Source of the DNA: Bacteroidia bacterium
GTDB lineage: Bacteria > Bacteroidota > Bacteroidia > J057 > JADKCL01
Direction: 5' to 3'
NCBI GenBank assembly: GCA_020635905.1
Contig: JACJYV010000006.1
Span: forward strand, 62,001 to 126,000
DNA length: 64,000 bases
Part shown: in pieces, positions 44,701 to 54,005 of the stretch
Numbering within the stretch: the first letter of the stretch is position 1
Layout of the letters: every line of letters begins with the position of its first letter
Translations under genes and position numbers: made by a program
The notes under the pieces: generated by a model
Told to the model about the DNA's origin: nothing
Databases searched by the model: none
Seen by the model: only the letters and a program-made list of their open reading frames with translations

Positions 44701-47700
44701 CTCAGGAACTGACTCACAATGGTATTATTATCAGCATTTCCCCCAAAAAGCTGGACGGATGCTCCGTTTTTATAGAAATACCAGGTGATTCCATCCAAAC
44801 TGTAGGAGAAATAATAAGAAGTCACCCAGCGGTTGAAAAAGGTTGAGCCGCGGGTTTGCAGTTGGTAAATGGGATAATTTGCTCCCAGATCCATTTGAAT
44901 ATATTCTGCAGTGGAACTGGCAGTGGGAATCCAGCCTGAGAAATTGGAAAGGGCCGCATTTTCAGGATTGGCGCCCGAGGAAGCCGAGAAATTGGGAACG
45001 GGGAGCCCGTTGCTTAATCCTGAAGCCACAAATACGGCTGTGTCTTCGTACCAGATGTAGGTATCCGCGCCGCTGGCACTCAGGTAGGCGGTGTCACCCG
45101 GGCAAATCACAGTGTCGTTGCCGGCCACCACGCTGGCCGCGGGCTCAACTGTAAATACCATGCTGTCGCTGCTGTCCGGACAACTTCCTCCTGCGGAGAC
45201 GGTCAGGGTGTAGGTGGTGGTGACCAGGGGGGCCGCCACAGGCTGAGCCAGGGCTGGGTTGCTCAGACCTGTGGCCGGCGTCCAGGAATAGGTAAATCCA
45301 TTTATCGCTGGCACGCCAATGAGTGCCCCCTGAGGGCCACAAACGGTGAGATCGGGTCCCGCGTCGGCCACGGGCAACTGATCAATTACAAAAATGAATA
45401 TGTCCGCTTTCAAATCACCGCAGCCGTTGGCTGGCGTTATCGTTACCTGATAAAGGGTCGAAACCGCAGGTGCAACCTTAATCGTGTCCGTAGTTGCACC
45501 CGTGCTCCAGAGAATCGCGGATGCAGAAATTCCGTTGAAAAGCCCGGCATAAAGGGAAACGGAATCACCCGCACAAATGGTGTCATTCCCCCCGGCTACA
45601 ATTCCAATAAAAATGCCTTCATCCGTGGCATCTGCTCCGTCAAATGGTCCTCCCACGAATACCTGAGGCGTATCACATTCTGAAAAATCTCCCCTTGCCC
45701 CTCCGTCATAAGGTCCACCCGTAAACACGGTATCCTCATTACAATCTTTGAATTCCCCAAAATCACCTCCGTCATAAGGACCACCTACAAACAGCGTATC
45801 CTGAGCGCAGGGCGATTCCTCACCCATGTCCCCGCCATCAAAAGGCCCGCCTGCAAAAATAGTATCCTGCGCACAGGGACTGTATTCTCCCATGTCGCCC
45901 CCGTCCGAAGGACCGCCCGCAAAGACGGGCTCCAGCCCCACCATGATGGTATCCGTGGTATCGAAGGCACAAGTGCCGTTCATGATGGTGAGGGTGATCA
46001 CGTGGGTACCCAGACTGGAAAAATAAATGCTGTCCGGGGCAGAATCAGCCGAAGTCTGGCCATCTCCAAAGTCCCAAAAATAGGTACTGGGCGGACTCGA
46101 AATGGTGTCAGAAGGATTGGGATGGAAATTCACAGGCACCATGCCCGGAATTGTATCTCCATCGTAAGGCATATCCCGCGTAATGTAGCCCGAAGGCTGT
46201 GGAAAAGTGGTTACCACAATCAGAATGGTATCAGCATTGCCGGTCGAGGTGTCGGTCGCAATCAGGGAAACTGAATAGCCAGTCACAGTTCCCGTGGTTG
46301 GATACAGGTGAACAGGGTGAACGGCATTGGAGGAATTTCCGTCGCCAAAATCCCAGGTGTAAACCATGTTGGAGCCCTGGGTGGATTGATTTTCAAAGTA
46401 AACAGAATCACTTTCGCAGCCAGTCTGGAAGGTAAAATTGGCCACAGGCTGATTGGGATTCAGGGGGGTGCAATTCTGATCCAGGGTTATGGTGGTGCTG
46501 GCTTCAATGGTCACAGATCCCTCAGCATTTTCAGGAGTAATGACCTGCACGTAGTAGGAACCCGACTGCATGCAATTGAGGGTAAATTCGGTCAAAGCGT
46601 CTGTATTACAGGGACCTGCGGTCATGGCGCCACAATTTCCATACAAAATTCTGTACCTGATCTGACTGGCTGAAGCCGTTGTGTTTTCGGTCATGCGGAA
46701 AGTTAAATCCACCTTTTGTGCAGTAGTCAGATCCACCCTGAACCAGGTGGATTTATAGCCTCCCGGCCCGAAAAGACATCCCATATTTGAGCCGTCTTCC
46801 CCAAATGCCTCTCCAATCGTGTGACAATCAATGTTTCCAGTCGCATTGACCGTGTCTGCATTGGTCATGGCCACAGAAATTGCGTTGGTGCAGTAATCGC
46901 CCGGGTCCTCTTCCAGCCAAAGGCGGGGATAAACATCCTGGGTGGTGTACCAGCAGCCTGTAAGCATGATATAATAGCGACCTGCGTAAAAACAGGATTG
47001 ACCCCAGTTTTGGGAATTGAGGTACACATTGGTCAGGGGAATTTGCTGCAGACCCAATGAAGTGGAATCCCCCGCGATAATTTCCCTGAACAACATTACA
47101 TTCTGGGTATTGAAGAAAGTTCCGCTGTTGACGATCGAATAATTGACCCGCAGTTTGCCTGAAGTTCCCACGTCAAATCCATACCAAAGGGTGCGGGTGC
47201 CACAGGTATTCTGATCTGAAGGAGCCTTGGTAGCGCAGGCAAAGGTGGCACTGTCACCCGTAAAAACGCCTGAAATCAGGTCCACCTGGGTATAAGGTCC
47301 AACCTTCTCATTCAGTCCGTTGATCACATTATGATGGGCAAAATGGTCGTAAACCACAGGTTTGTCGATCACCCAGACATAGGGAGTCACCTGTTGCTGG
47401 GTGTAGCTGCAGCCGGTCAGTTGGATGTAGTAAATGCCGGGATCAATGCAGGTTTCGCCCCAATAGCGTCCGCCCGAGGTGATCTGATACATGGAAACGG
47501 GCACGATGGTGGTGGAATCGCCGCTCACGGTTTCCTGGTACAACAGCATGTTGGATGCATTCCAGGTTGTGTCGCCGTTGGAAGTGCCAAACTGAAGTCT
47601 CAACAGACCTTCCACACCCAAATTTACCTTATACCAAAGGGTATTCGTACCACAGGGATTGGTTTCAAAACCTGATCGGGTAGCGCACAGGTAGCTGCCT

Positions 47701-50700
47701 TCGGCCCCGGCATATATTCCGTCGCCCAGACTCACGTTGGTATAAGGAGGCGCGGTTTGTCCCAGCCCGTTCACCTGATTGGCATGGGCAAAATGATCGT
47801 ACAGCACGCTGATGGCAGGCACAGAATCATAGCGAATGCCCACTTCTACCTGATTATTGAGCTCCAGCAAGGCATGATGATCGACCACTACGTAGTAGCG
47901 GGTGGGTTTTCCGTCACAGGCATCCCGTGTGAAACTGATGGATTGGGCGCTGCCCGTGCAACCGCAGTAATAATAGAATTGGGAATTATTGCGGATGTAT
48001 TTGAGGCTGTCAGCATAGGTCGAATCCACCTCACCCGTAGCCTGAATGGTGGACCAGGGCAGATTGGCATCCACGTCGCTTGAATAAACCGTGAACGGAT
48101 ATTGGGAGGTTTGCCCCGTGGTTTTATTATAGACAGATACATGCACCGTCCCGGGTCCGTTGATCACAAAAGTGTACCACAAATTCCGTCTCAGGGGCGG
48201 ATAAGTGGTGTCTTCCGTGGTGGGATGGTATTCATAAACGGCATAATCATTGGGCATGGGATAGGGCACGGTGGCCGAATCAGGGTATTTGTAAATGCCT
48301 TTCCAGCAGAGGTAGGCTGCATCCGTGAGGCCGGGATCTGTGGGCTGAGCACCCACGGTGCAGGTAAAAAAGTCATTGGAGGCCGCCCGGCCTGCATTCA
48401 GGGGGTTCACGTCCCCCACTTTGCCCAGGTGATTGATATTATCCCCCGGAACTGCGCCAAAATCATAGGCCTTCTGGGCATGATCAAAGCGGGAATTTTC
48501 CACCTTTTCGACCCACATTTCCGGGGTCAGGGTGGTGCCCACGTGGGCGTCCGTGGCAAAAATGGCAAAGGTATAGGTGCCAGGTTGCAGGCGGCAAAAT
48601 TCGATTTCTCCATACCAGGTGGTGCATCCGTCAAAGTTGTAGGAACGGCGGGTAATGCAATTCTGAATGGGGTTGGTGGAGGGGAAAAGGGTGGAATCCG
48701 TCCGCACATCGAGGCCGTAAAGCTGCACTCGCATGTTGGAAGGGATATTTCTCAGGCGAATATAACTTTCCTGGGTAAGGGTAAATACATAATAGGCAAC
48801 CCGGTTGAAGGTAGCGGGAGTAGGATCACAGGCATTGATGGGATGGGCAGAAAACGGGGTGTCGGGAATACAGTTAAAATATTCTGTACCAAAGGTATAA
48901 GGCGCTTTGGTCACGGGATAAGCTCCCACGTCGCAAGCCAGACAGTAATTGGTGGTGCCTGCAAAATACGCCTTGTAGGGACGGTTGTACTTGGGCGGGG
49001 TGGGGAAAGGTAGAATGGAAATGGTGATGTTGGTCGCCTGATTGAGGTTGGACTGATTTCCATAGGTCACCACCGTGTACCAGCCCGCAGGCAAGGGGTA
49101 GCAATCGTCGGCTGTTTTGCTGTAAAAACATCCCCAATCCCCATAAAACCCGTCCGAATAGGCGGTCAATCCACCCGTGCCCAGGGCGCTGTTGCCACTG
49201 AACAAACGGACCTGACCCGCGCCTGAAACAGAAATGGATACTTTCCGTGGTGCTGACAGATAAAACGTACGGTAAATCTGCTTTGTGCCGCTGTTACAGG
49301 GTGCCTTGCCGTCAATGGTAAGCGGATTGTCCAAACAGGAAAAATGATCCACCGTGCCTGTGCCACCCGAGGAGGTCACATTGCCCAGACTGTCGGGATT
49401 GAGGGGATCCCAAAATTTGGTCGTGACCGTGTCCAGCCTTATGTAAGGTTGGTCAGAAACTCCCACCATGCTTCCGTTGCCAAAACTGACCAGCGTATAT
49501 ACCCCGGGAGTCACGCACACAGACTGAGGATAATAAAGGGAATTGCACCCGATTACTGAAGTTAGCCCTGAAATGGTCTGAGGATAATTGAACACAGACT
49601 GGCCGGTGGCCAGTGCGTTGGCGTCGCCGGCATACAACTGGTACTGGACGCCTGCGGCCCAGTTTCCACCTCCAATGGTGATTATGCCCGTGACACCCAC
49701 CGTAAATTCGCGGTAAATGGCCCGGTCAATGCTGCCGCCACACACATTTCCTGCAGGCAAAACGGTGGCGCGGCAATCAAACAGGTCGGTATTGCTGTTA
49801 TAGGTCGTGCCCGGATTGAGGGGCAAAGTATTGTTGACGAAGTTGACAGAGTCAGTGGCTTCGAGATTGTATTTGCTGTTGTAAGCCGTGAAACGGATCC
49901 AGGGTTGGTCGGTCTGGGCTACATCATTGTCGTCACCGAAGGTGACGAGGGTGTAGGTACCCAGGGTAATGCAATTCCAGAAACTGGTGGGCCAGGCCGT
50001 CTGGCAGGTTATCAGGGGCGAAAGCCCGGTAAAAATGTCGCCTTCGGCATGCTTGTTCTGGGCAGTAGCCAGGGTATTGGCATTGCCTGCATAGATACTA
50101 TATCTGAAATTCGGGTTTCCATTTCCCACCCGAATCGTGCCTGTCTTGTTGATGGTGAAAATGCGGTAAATTCCGCGGTTGTGGGCTGCCCCGCAAACGT
50201 TGCCCGAGGGAAGTGGAGTGCCGTCACAATCAAATACATCCTGGGTGGTGTTGTAGGTTAATCCACTCAGCAAAGGCACCAGATTATTGATTTTCTCCAC
50301 TGAATCCTGACCTGATAAATCAAATTTCTCATCCAGGCGATCAAAACGCACCCAGGGCTGGTCGCTGCGGGCAATGTCTGCATCATCCCCAAAGGAAACC
50401 AATGTATAAATTCCAGTATCCACGCATACAATGGCCGTAGTCCAGAGGGTCTGGCAGCCAAACATGTCGGTCAGGCCAGTAATCAGGTCACCGTAATTGT
50501 GCTTGTTTTGGGCATTTGCCAGGGCATGGGCATTGCCCTGGTAGAGACGATAACTGAAGTAGGTATTGCCGCCCCCCACCGTCAGGGTGCCCCTGCCGTT
50601 GATGCGAATGATGCGATAAATGGCCTTGGTATTGGTTCCGCACACATTTCCCGCAGGCAAAACGGTATTGGCACAGCCAAATTGATCGGTTTGGGAATAA

Positions 50701-52295
50701 ACATTCACCCCGTCGGGCAAAGGAAGGTGCATGCCTCCAGAATTGATCAGGGTGTCCACTGCCCCGGAAACTGCCAGCGAAAACTGGTTTCCCTGCACCA
50801 CATTGGTCACGCGGATGCCCGCGCTGATGGTTTGAGCCAGATGGCTTTGGTTACAGGTCAAAGGTGCGCTGGTCCCTTCAATACCCAGAATCTGCAAACT
50901 GTAAGTCCCGGCGGGCAGGCAGGTGAGATCGTAGGTACCGCTCCAGTCCTGGGTCAGGGAGAGATTGCAATTTCCGGTCACATTTCCCGCATACAATCTG
51001 GCGTAAATAGGCAGACAGCCCGAGGACTGGGTAAAGCGTACATTCGAAGTCTGGCTCAGGGTAAAAGTCCACCAATCGTTCAGATTGTAGGTATTTCCGC
51101 CGTAGGAATAGCTGTTGGGCACCACGCTGCCGCACAGATTGTCCACCATGCGGGCATTGCAGGCAAACACATCATTCATGTAGGTCCAGGTGCCGCCCGC
51201 GCTTCCAGGCAGAGCCCCCAGTTGGTGCGAAGGCGCAATGGATGTTGGATCAGGCGCAACTGTCTGTCCAATGCCCCGTTCCGTGATGCGCACCCCCGTG
51301 GTGGATTCCAGATCTTTATGGTAAAAAAGCTGGATGGAATAGGTGGTATTGGGCAGCAATTCGCATTTGTACCCCACTTTGGGACTACCTGAGGTCAACA
51401 CCTTGCACCCGTCAATCAGGGGGAGTGTCTGCCAGGGAGTGGGAAAAGCAGAGGCGTCACCCTGAAAAAGGCGATAGCCCATTTTCCAGGGATTTCCCGT
51501 GATGATGTTCTGCTGCCTGACCTCAAATTCAATATAATCCACAAAATTGTCTGTGGTAAAAGTGTGCCACGAAGACTGAACATATTCCCTGAAATTGGCG
51601 CCCAGGGCATTGCAACTTTCCGTGGTGTCTTCAATGGTCAGACATCCCACATCAAAATCCGTCCAGTTTCCATTGCCCGAAACCGTACCAAAATTTTGGG
51701 GCGAGGTGTTCAGGTCGTAAGAATTGAGTATGCCAGGATAGGAGGTGGTGATATCCAGAAAAATGCTGCTGTTGGTATTGGGATTATTCTTGGAGGAAAC
51801 CTGAATCAGATAATCGCCCGGCTCCAGACAGGGGTTGAAGGAATTCCCGAATTTGTTCAGCGGGGTGAGTTTGGCAGGAATAATATCTGACAGGCTGGGC
51901 AGGCAGCTATTGGTATAATACACAGTAAAACCCACATCAGCCTGAGGAATGGCATTACCAGGCTGCTTCAGTTCGACCCTTACCCCGCGGTGGGTAGGCA
52001 GGTGAAAGGAGTACCAAACGGACTTTTTATCTGTTCCACCCGAAACCTGGATGCTGTGGAAAGGTTCACCAAACTGAATGGTGGCCCCAGTCAGGTCGCT
52101 GGAAGGAGTGGTGTAAACGCCCAGTCCAAAGTCGTTGGCACCAAAGGGAACCGCGATGGCATTGACGCAATTGTCATTGGGGGACTGGGCAAAAACTGCG
52201 CTGGGCACAAGCCAGGCCAGCAACCCCAGAAGGATCGTCAGGCGAGGCCATGCCAACAGCGAGTGATCAATAAATTTTTGCAATCCCAAAGACAT
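41733..52295 (-). CDS. Giant T9SS-secreted surface protein with PKD and discoidin-like parts
   Basis: A 3,520-residue exported protein. The signal peptide spans about 1-36. Residues about 40-1,900 hold many large beta-sandwich repeats; three similar copies (about 530-1,000) share the motifs VCGxxxxRAIYR and TYTLVTFGDD. Two PKD domains (about 1,950-2,120) carry WDFGDG motifs. A tandem array of 22-residue repeats spans about 2,124-2,227. Further Ig-like parts come next, then a discoidin-like (F5/8C) segment near 2,440-2,565. Two parallel modules around 2,620-3,300 follow (each starts LHYRxxxNGxWTxxxxW). The last 80 residues are a type A T9SS sorting domain (FPNPAGQGQ to RKLLIIR). It is probably an adhesin or surface-matrix protein. 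The SUMF1-type gene is 33 bases upstream. Confidence 0.9.
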   Translation of the reverse strand: MSLGLQKFIDHSLLAWPRLTILLGLLAWLVPSAVFAQSPNDNCVNAIAVPFGANDFGLGVYTTPSSDLTGATIQFGEPFHSIQVSGGTDKKSVWYSFHLPTHRGVRVELKQPGNAIPQADVGFTVYYTNSCLPSLSDIIPAKLTPLNKFGNSFNPCLEPGDYLIQVSSKNNPNTNSSIFLDITTSYPGILNSYDLNTSPQNFGTVSGNGNWTDFDVGCLTIEDTTESCNALGANFREYVQSSWHTFTTDNFVDYIEFEVRQQNIITGNPWKMGYRLFQGDASAFPTPWQTLPLIDGCKVLTSGSPKVGYKCELLPNTTYSIQLFYHKDLESTTGVRITERGIGQTVAPDPTSIAPSHQLGALPGSAGGTWTYMNDVFACNARMVDNLCGSVVPNSYSYGGNTYNLNDWWTFTLSQTSNVRFTQSSGCLPIYARLYAGNVTGNCNLSLTQDWSGTYDLTCLPAGTYSLQILGIEGTSAPLTCNQSHLAQTISAGIRVTNVVQGNQFSLAVSGAVDTLINSGGMHLPLPDGVNVYSQTDQFGCANTVLPAGNVCGTNTKAIYRIIRINGRGTLTVGGGNTYFSYRLYQGNAHALANAQNKHNYGDLITGLTDMFGCQTLWTTAIVCVDTGIYTLVSFGDDADIARSDQPWVRFDRLDEKFDLSGQDSVEKINNLVPLLSGLTYNTTQDVFDCDGTPLPSGNVCGAAHNRGIYRIFTINKTGTIRVGNGNPNFRYSIYAGNANTLATAQNKHAEGDIFTGLSPLITCQTAWPTSFWNCITLGTYTLVTFGDDNDVAQTDQPWIRFTAYNSKYNLEATDSVNFVNNTLPLNPGTTYNSNTDLFDCRATVLPAGNVCGGSIDRAIYREFTVGVTGIITIGGGNWAAGVQYQLYAGDANALATGQSVFNYPQTISGLTSVIGCNSLYYPQSVCVTPGVYTLVSFGNGSMVGVSDQPYIRLDTVTTKFWDPLNPDSLGNVTSSGGTGTVDHFSCLDNPLTIDGKAPCNSGTKQIYRTFYLSAPRKVSISVSGAGQVRLFSGNSALGTGGLTAYSDGFYGDWGCFYSKTADDCYPLPAGWYTVVTYGNQSNLNQATNITISILPFPTPPKYNRPYKAYFAGTTNYCLACDVGAYPVTKAPYTFGTEYFNCIPDTPFSAHPINACDPTPATFNRVAYYVFTLTQESYIRLRNIPSNMRVQLYGLDVRTDSTLFPSTNPIQNCITRRSYNFDGCTTWYGEIEFCRLQPGTYTFAIFATDAHVGTTLTPEMWVEKVENSRFDHAQKAYDFGAVPGDNINHLGKVGDVNPLNAGRAASNDFFTCTVGAQPTDPGLTDAAYLCWKGIYKYPDSATVPYPMPNDYAVYEYHPTTEDTTYPPLRRNLWYTFVINGPGTVHVSVYNKTTGQTSQYPFTVYSSDVDANLPWSTIQATGEVDSTYADSLKYIRNNSQFYYYCGCTGSAQSISFTRDACDGKPTRYYVVVDHHALLELNNQVEVGIRYDSVPAISVLYDHFAHANQVNGLGQTAPPYTNVSLGDGIYAGAEGSYLCATRSGFETNPCGTNTLWYKVNLGVEGLLRLQFGTSNGDTTWNASNMLLYQETVSGDSTTIVPVSMYQITSGGRYWGETCIDPGIYYIQLTGCSYTQQQVTPYVWVIDKPVVYDHFAHHNVINGLNEKVGPYTQVDLISGVFTGDSATFACATKAPSDQNTCGTRTLWYGFDVGTSGKLRVNYSIVNSGTFFNTQNVMLFREIIAGDSTSLGLQQIPLTNVYLNSQNWGQSCFYAGRYYIMLTGCWYTTQDVYPRLWLEEDPGDYCTNAISVAMTNADTVNATGNIDCHTIGEAFGEDGSNMGCLFGPGGYKSTWFRVDLTTAQKVDLTFRMTENTTASASQIRYRILYGNCGAMTAGPCNTDALTEFTLNCMQSGSYYVQVITPENAEGSVTIEASTTITLDQNCTPLNPNQPVANFTFQTGCESDSVYFENQSTQGSNMVYTWDFGDGNSSNAVHPVHLYPTTGTVTGYSVSLIATDTSTGNADTILIVVTTFPQPSGYITRDMPYDGDTIPGMVPVNFHPNPSDTISSPPSTYFWDFGDGQTSADSAPDSIYFSSLGTHVITLTIMNGTCAFDTTDTIMVGLEPVFAGGPSDGGDMGEYSPCAQDTIFAGGPFDGGDMGEESPCAQDTLFVGGPYDGGDFGEFKDCNEDTVFTGGPYDGGARGDFSECDTPQVFVGGPFDGADATDEGIFIGIVAGGNDTICAGDSVSLYAGLFNGISASAILWSTGATTDTIKVAPAVSTLYQVTITPANGCGDLKADIFIFVIDQLPVADAGPDLTVCGPQGALIGVPAINGFTYSWTPATGLSNPALAQPVAAPLVTTTYTLTVSAGGSCPDSSDSMVFTVEPAASVVAGNDTVICPGDTAYLSASGADTYIWYEDTAVFVASGLSNGLPVPNFSASSGANPENAALSNFSGWIPTASSTAEYIQMDLGANYPIYQLQTRGSTFFNRWVTSYYFSYSLDGITWYFYKNGASVQLFGGNADNNTIVSQFLSGFVTARYVRFHPAGWASGGIGMRVDVVTAPQMTLGNPLQVTHPGNYIVHGHVDLCGEVGIDTVSVTTGTEVALHYRSRQNGDWTNLTTWQVFDSVSMMWVNAELYGTCLNVPYPTHRSLTIQVRDSVYYDYSIPIGIDECTIDPVSAHNPVYGGLIHIPLGNTFFLVDSSLSPYPADLQNNGRLQIEGNFTPVGTGLLVNSFASTVEYLRNGNQTMWNGKYGRLEASTGGLKNVGGNSTLVRNQVEFLGAHIQLTNQNITLDTNCTVQNASFASGYFITNAFGRLIKRRIGPANVTVFEMPIGPSVSSYNKAIITNIGTTDNFLIRVSPTFEFNPNFPNDELVDTSSVNRTWHLDEAVSGGSNFTLDLYWVSPHENFAFDRNACTVGRYLGSTGWNRLDPFTPAAGSGTVVDPWHQFSTGITGTGPFSVGSCKLDGLHYRTIANGNWTDINIWEVYDSVSMGWVAASFVNGNCGLVSYPTSASLTVQVRHNVLYDFTIPIGVDQVSISSTAHLRVPAGINLILVDGPGSDFPTMVNTMDLDNDGYFEITGDFTVMGPATLVNDPASIVHYNGGNQMMWSGFYGWLYVDGSLPNAGTVKSLGGSNTYVQTGLNFINSKINLANLNMEMGPNCAVLTPGQNTGYMIATNNGYCVWNYNAGLLQSHKFPLGGVYYSPATIIFDTVLAPGTMLGRVRETQHPTRYTIFRYWTMTEGTIDYQGEYDGVFQYDDADLPNPPVTPAIEFPQVEVGGVYNPAYTQPGGWRLSPLDISNNLDLPNNTGTIRNDTFSDFTFMPLNPPLELDLLVFDGNWDHEDAYLYWNSLKEHNHFGYILERSLDGFSFDSIAFYSAKGNYAAINAYHHYDEEVRTIHEETFHYRLRMIDLNGNFEYSNVVTLYRTLEANAEEFLTVFPNPAGQGQDFTLQYQLNEDLEVRITLFDVLGKFILQQEHSFVTGFNEVRIPAQALSAGAYYLKLDSRHGIINRKLLIIR
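45615..45926 (-). repeat. In-frame tandem repeat, 22-residue period
   Basis: Four full copies and one partial copy of a 66-base unit encode V/I/L-F-x-G-G-P-x-D-G-G-x-x-G-E/D, followed by a cysteine at position 18 of the unit. Copies one and two are nearly identical in protein and differ mostly at wobble positions. The acidic GGDxGE turns could bind calcium, and the regular cysteines could pair. The array sits directly after the PKD domains. Confidence 0.9.
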
Positions 52296-52328
52296 TCGGA
52301 AAAGGATTATTTCTTGAGGGAATGATGA

Positions 52329-53825
52329 TTAACGTGCGCCGCGTCCGCCAATTGAACGGTTGCGATTGACCAGCTGACCGCCCCCAAACAGGGTGTAATA
52401 GCGGTCTGATACCCGGCAATAGATGTCTGAATAATCCCAGGCACCTCCGCGCCAGCCATTGGGACGGATGGAGTTGAAGTCGGCGACCGGCCAGTTGGCC
52501 GTGTTCCAGAGCCCGCCGACCGTGAGGCGACCATCGCCCCAAATGCCGTCATAGGTGGAGGCCGAGCCGCAGCCCGAGGTGCCGTAGGTGGTGATCACGG
52601 GTTCGCCCACATTGCCCGAAAGTTCCATTACTCCGTAATAACTTCCTCCCGTGGTCTCACGGGTCTGGGTATTGTCGCGGGCAAAAATCCCGCAACCTAT
52701 GGGCCCCTGGGTCAAAGGCAGGTTGGGAGTTGCATTGTCGCCGCCCAGAATATTGATGTTTGTGCCTGAAAAATGCATGTTGGCGTTCACATCCGTGACC
52801 GTTTCCGTTCCGTTTTCTGGCGAGGTTACATTGAGGGCTTCCACATAGGCTGCATCCCCCCAGGCATAGGCCAGCGGCCCAAACACCCCGTTTCCCTTGC
52901 AGGCTTTTTCATATTCCATTTCCGTCATGGGCCGCAGGGCCGACCAGTCCAGGTAGCTGAGTACATCATCCCAATTCAGATAATTGGCGGCCCGGTCCTG
53001 GCGTGCAGTCACATACTGACCTCCTGAAACTGAAAGTCTGTGACGGTAATTATTGTCGAAGCCGGGATAGCGCTGGGCCGCGGTCGCACCTGAAAGGGTA
53101 TTCAGAAAATCTGTGTATTGTCCCAGAGAAACTTCATATTTCATCAGGTAAAAACTTCCATAGCCCTTGGGATAATTGGCAGGAATGGTGCGGTTGCCGC
53201 AATAAGTATCGTAAAGCGGCAAAGCCGCTTCTGAGGTCACAGGAAGGGGTGCACTGTTGCTGTTGGTGGTTTGAAATTTATAATTGGTTGATCCGTTATC
53301 GCCAATGGCAAACACACCTTCAGGAATATAAACCATTTCAATGGCAAAAACCCGGATATCATAATCAGTGACATTGGAAAAGGTGGCTCCGCCTGCACCG
53401 CCCACCACTTTGAGGGTGCAGGGCAGGGAAACCATATTTCCCGTGCCCGTATTGGCCCGGCGGATCATGGCGCCCGAATTATAATCACCGGTTGCGCCCA
53501 GGCGATTGAGATTGCTGATGGTATCTGCCAAAGTGAGGCTGGGATGCAGCACATGGTCCACATGAGCCATGGAAAGCAGGGCATGGTCCCAGTCGCCTGA
53601 GCCTCCACAAGGACGATATTTGATAAATACCCAGACCGCGTCGTGGTTGCCGGGTGTGCCGGTCACATTCCAGCTGTTTTGCCATGAAAGCTCAAATGCG
53701 ATTTTGTCGCGGTTGGGATTGGTCAATCGCTGCACATTGGCCACTTCCACCCCATTTGCCAGGGCCAGATTTCCCAAAATAAAAAACAGCCCTGCGGTCA
53801 AAAGAAAGGATATCTTCTTTTTCAT
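52329..53825 (-). CDS. Secreted SUMF1/EgtB-type protein
   Basis: A 498-residue exported protein with a signal peptide (about 1-23). The N-terminal 170 residues are beta-rich and unassigned. From about 165 the SUMF1/formylglycine-generating-enzyme fold begins (EMVYIPEGVFAIGD) and continues with YLMKYEVSLGQYTDFLN, RPMTEMEYEKACKG, GVMELSGNVGEPVI and RGGAWDYSD. The usual Trp of the GNVWEW motif is replaced by Gly-Glu-Pro, so classical sulfatase activation is doubtful. It may instead be a structural or C-type-lectin-like member. It lies 33 bases before the giant T9SS gene, on the same strand. Confidence 0.88.
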   Translation of the reverse strand: MKKKISFLLTAGLFFILGNLALANGVEVANVQRLTNPNRDKIAFELSWQNSWNVTGTPGNHDAVWVFIKYRPCGGSGDWDHALLSMAHVDHVLHPSLTLADTISNLNRLGATGDYNSGAMIRRANTGTGNMVSLPCTLKVVGGAGGATFSNVTDYDIRVFAIEMVYIPEGVFAIGDNGSTNYKFQTTNSNSAPLPVTSEAALPLYDTYCGNRTIPANYPKGYGSFYLMKYEVSLGQYTDFLNTLSGATAAQRYPGFDNNYRHRLSVSGGQYVTARQDRAANYLNWDDVLSYLDWSALRPMTEMEYEKACKGNGVFGPLAYAWGDAAYVEALNVTSPENGTETVTDVNANMHFSGTNINILGGDNATPNLPLTQGPIGCGIFARDNTQTRETTGGSYYGVMELSGNVGEPVITTYGTSGCGSASTYDGIWGDGRLTVGGLWNTANWPVADFNSIRPNGWRGGAWDYSDIYCRVSDRYYTLFGGGQLVNRNRSIGGRGAR

Positions 53826-54005
53826 GCTTTCAGATTTTACAAATACTCAATGGTTTATTCCTCTACAATTTACAATCCCATCGGGCCAGAGGGAAAAGAA
53901 ATTAATTCATAAAACAGGTTTATTAGAATACAAATTCAACCCCAATTATCGCCAAAATAATCTCAAATCAAATTTTATTTCTGGTTAAAATAGGTATATT
54001 CAATT

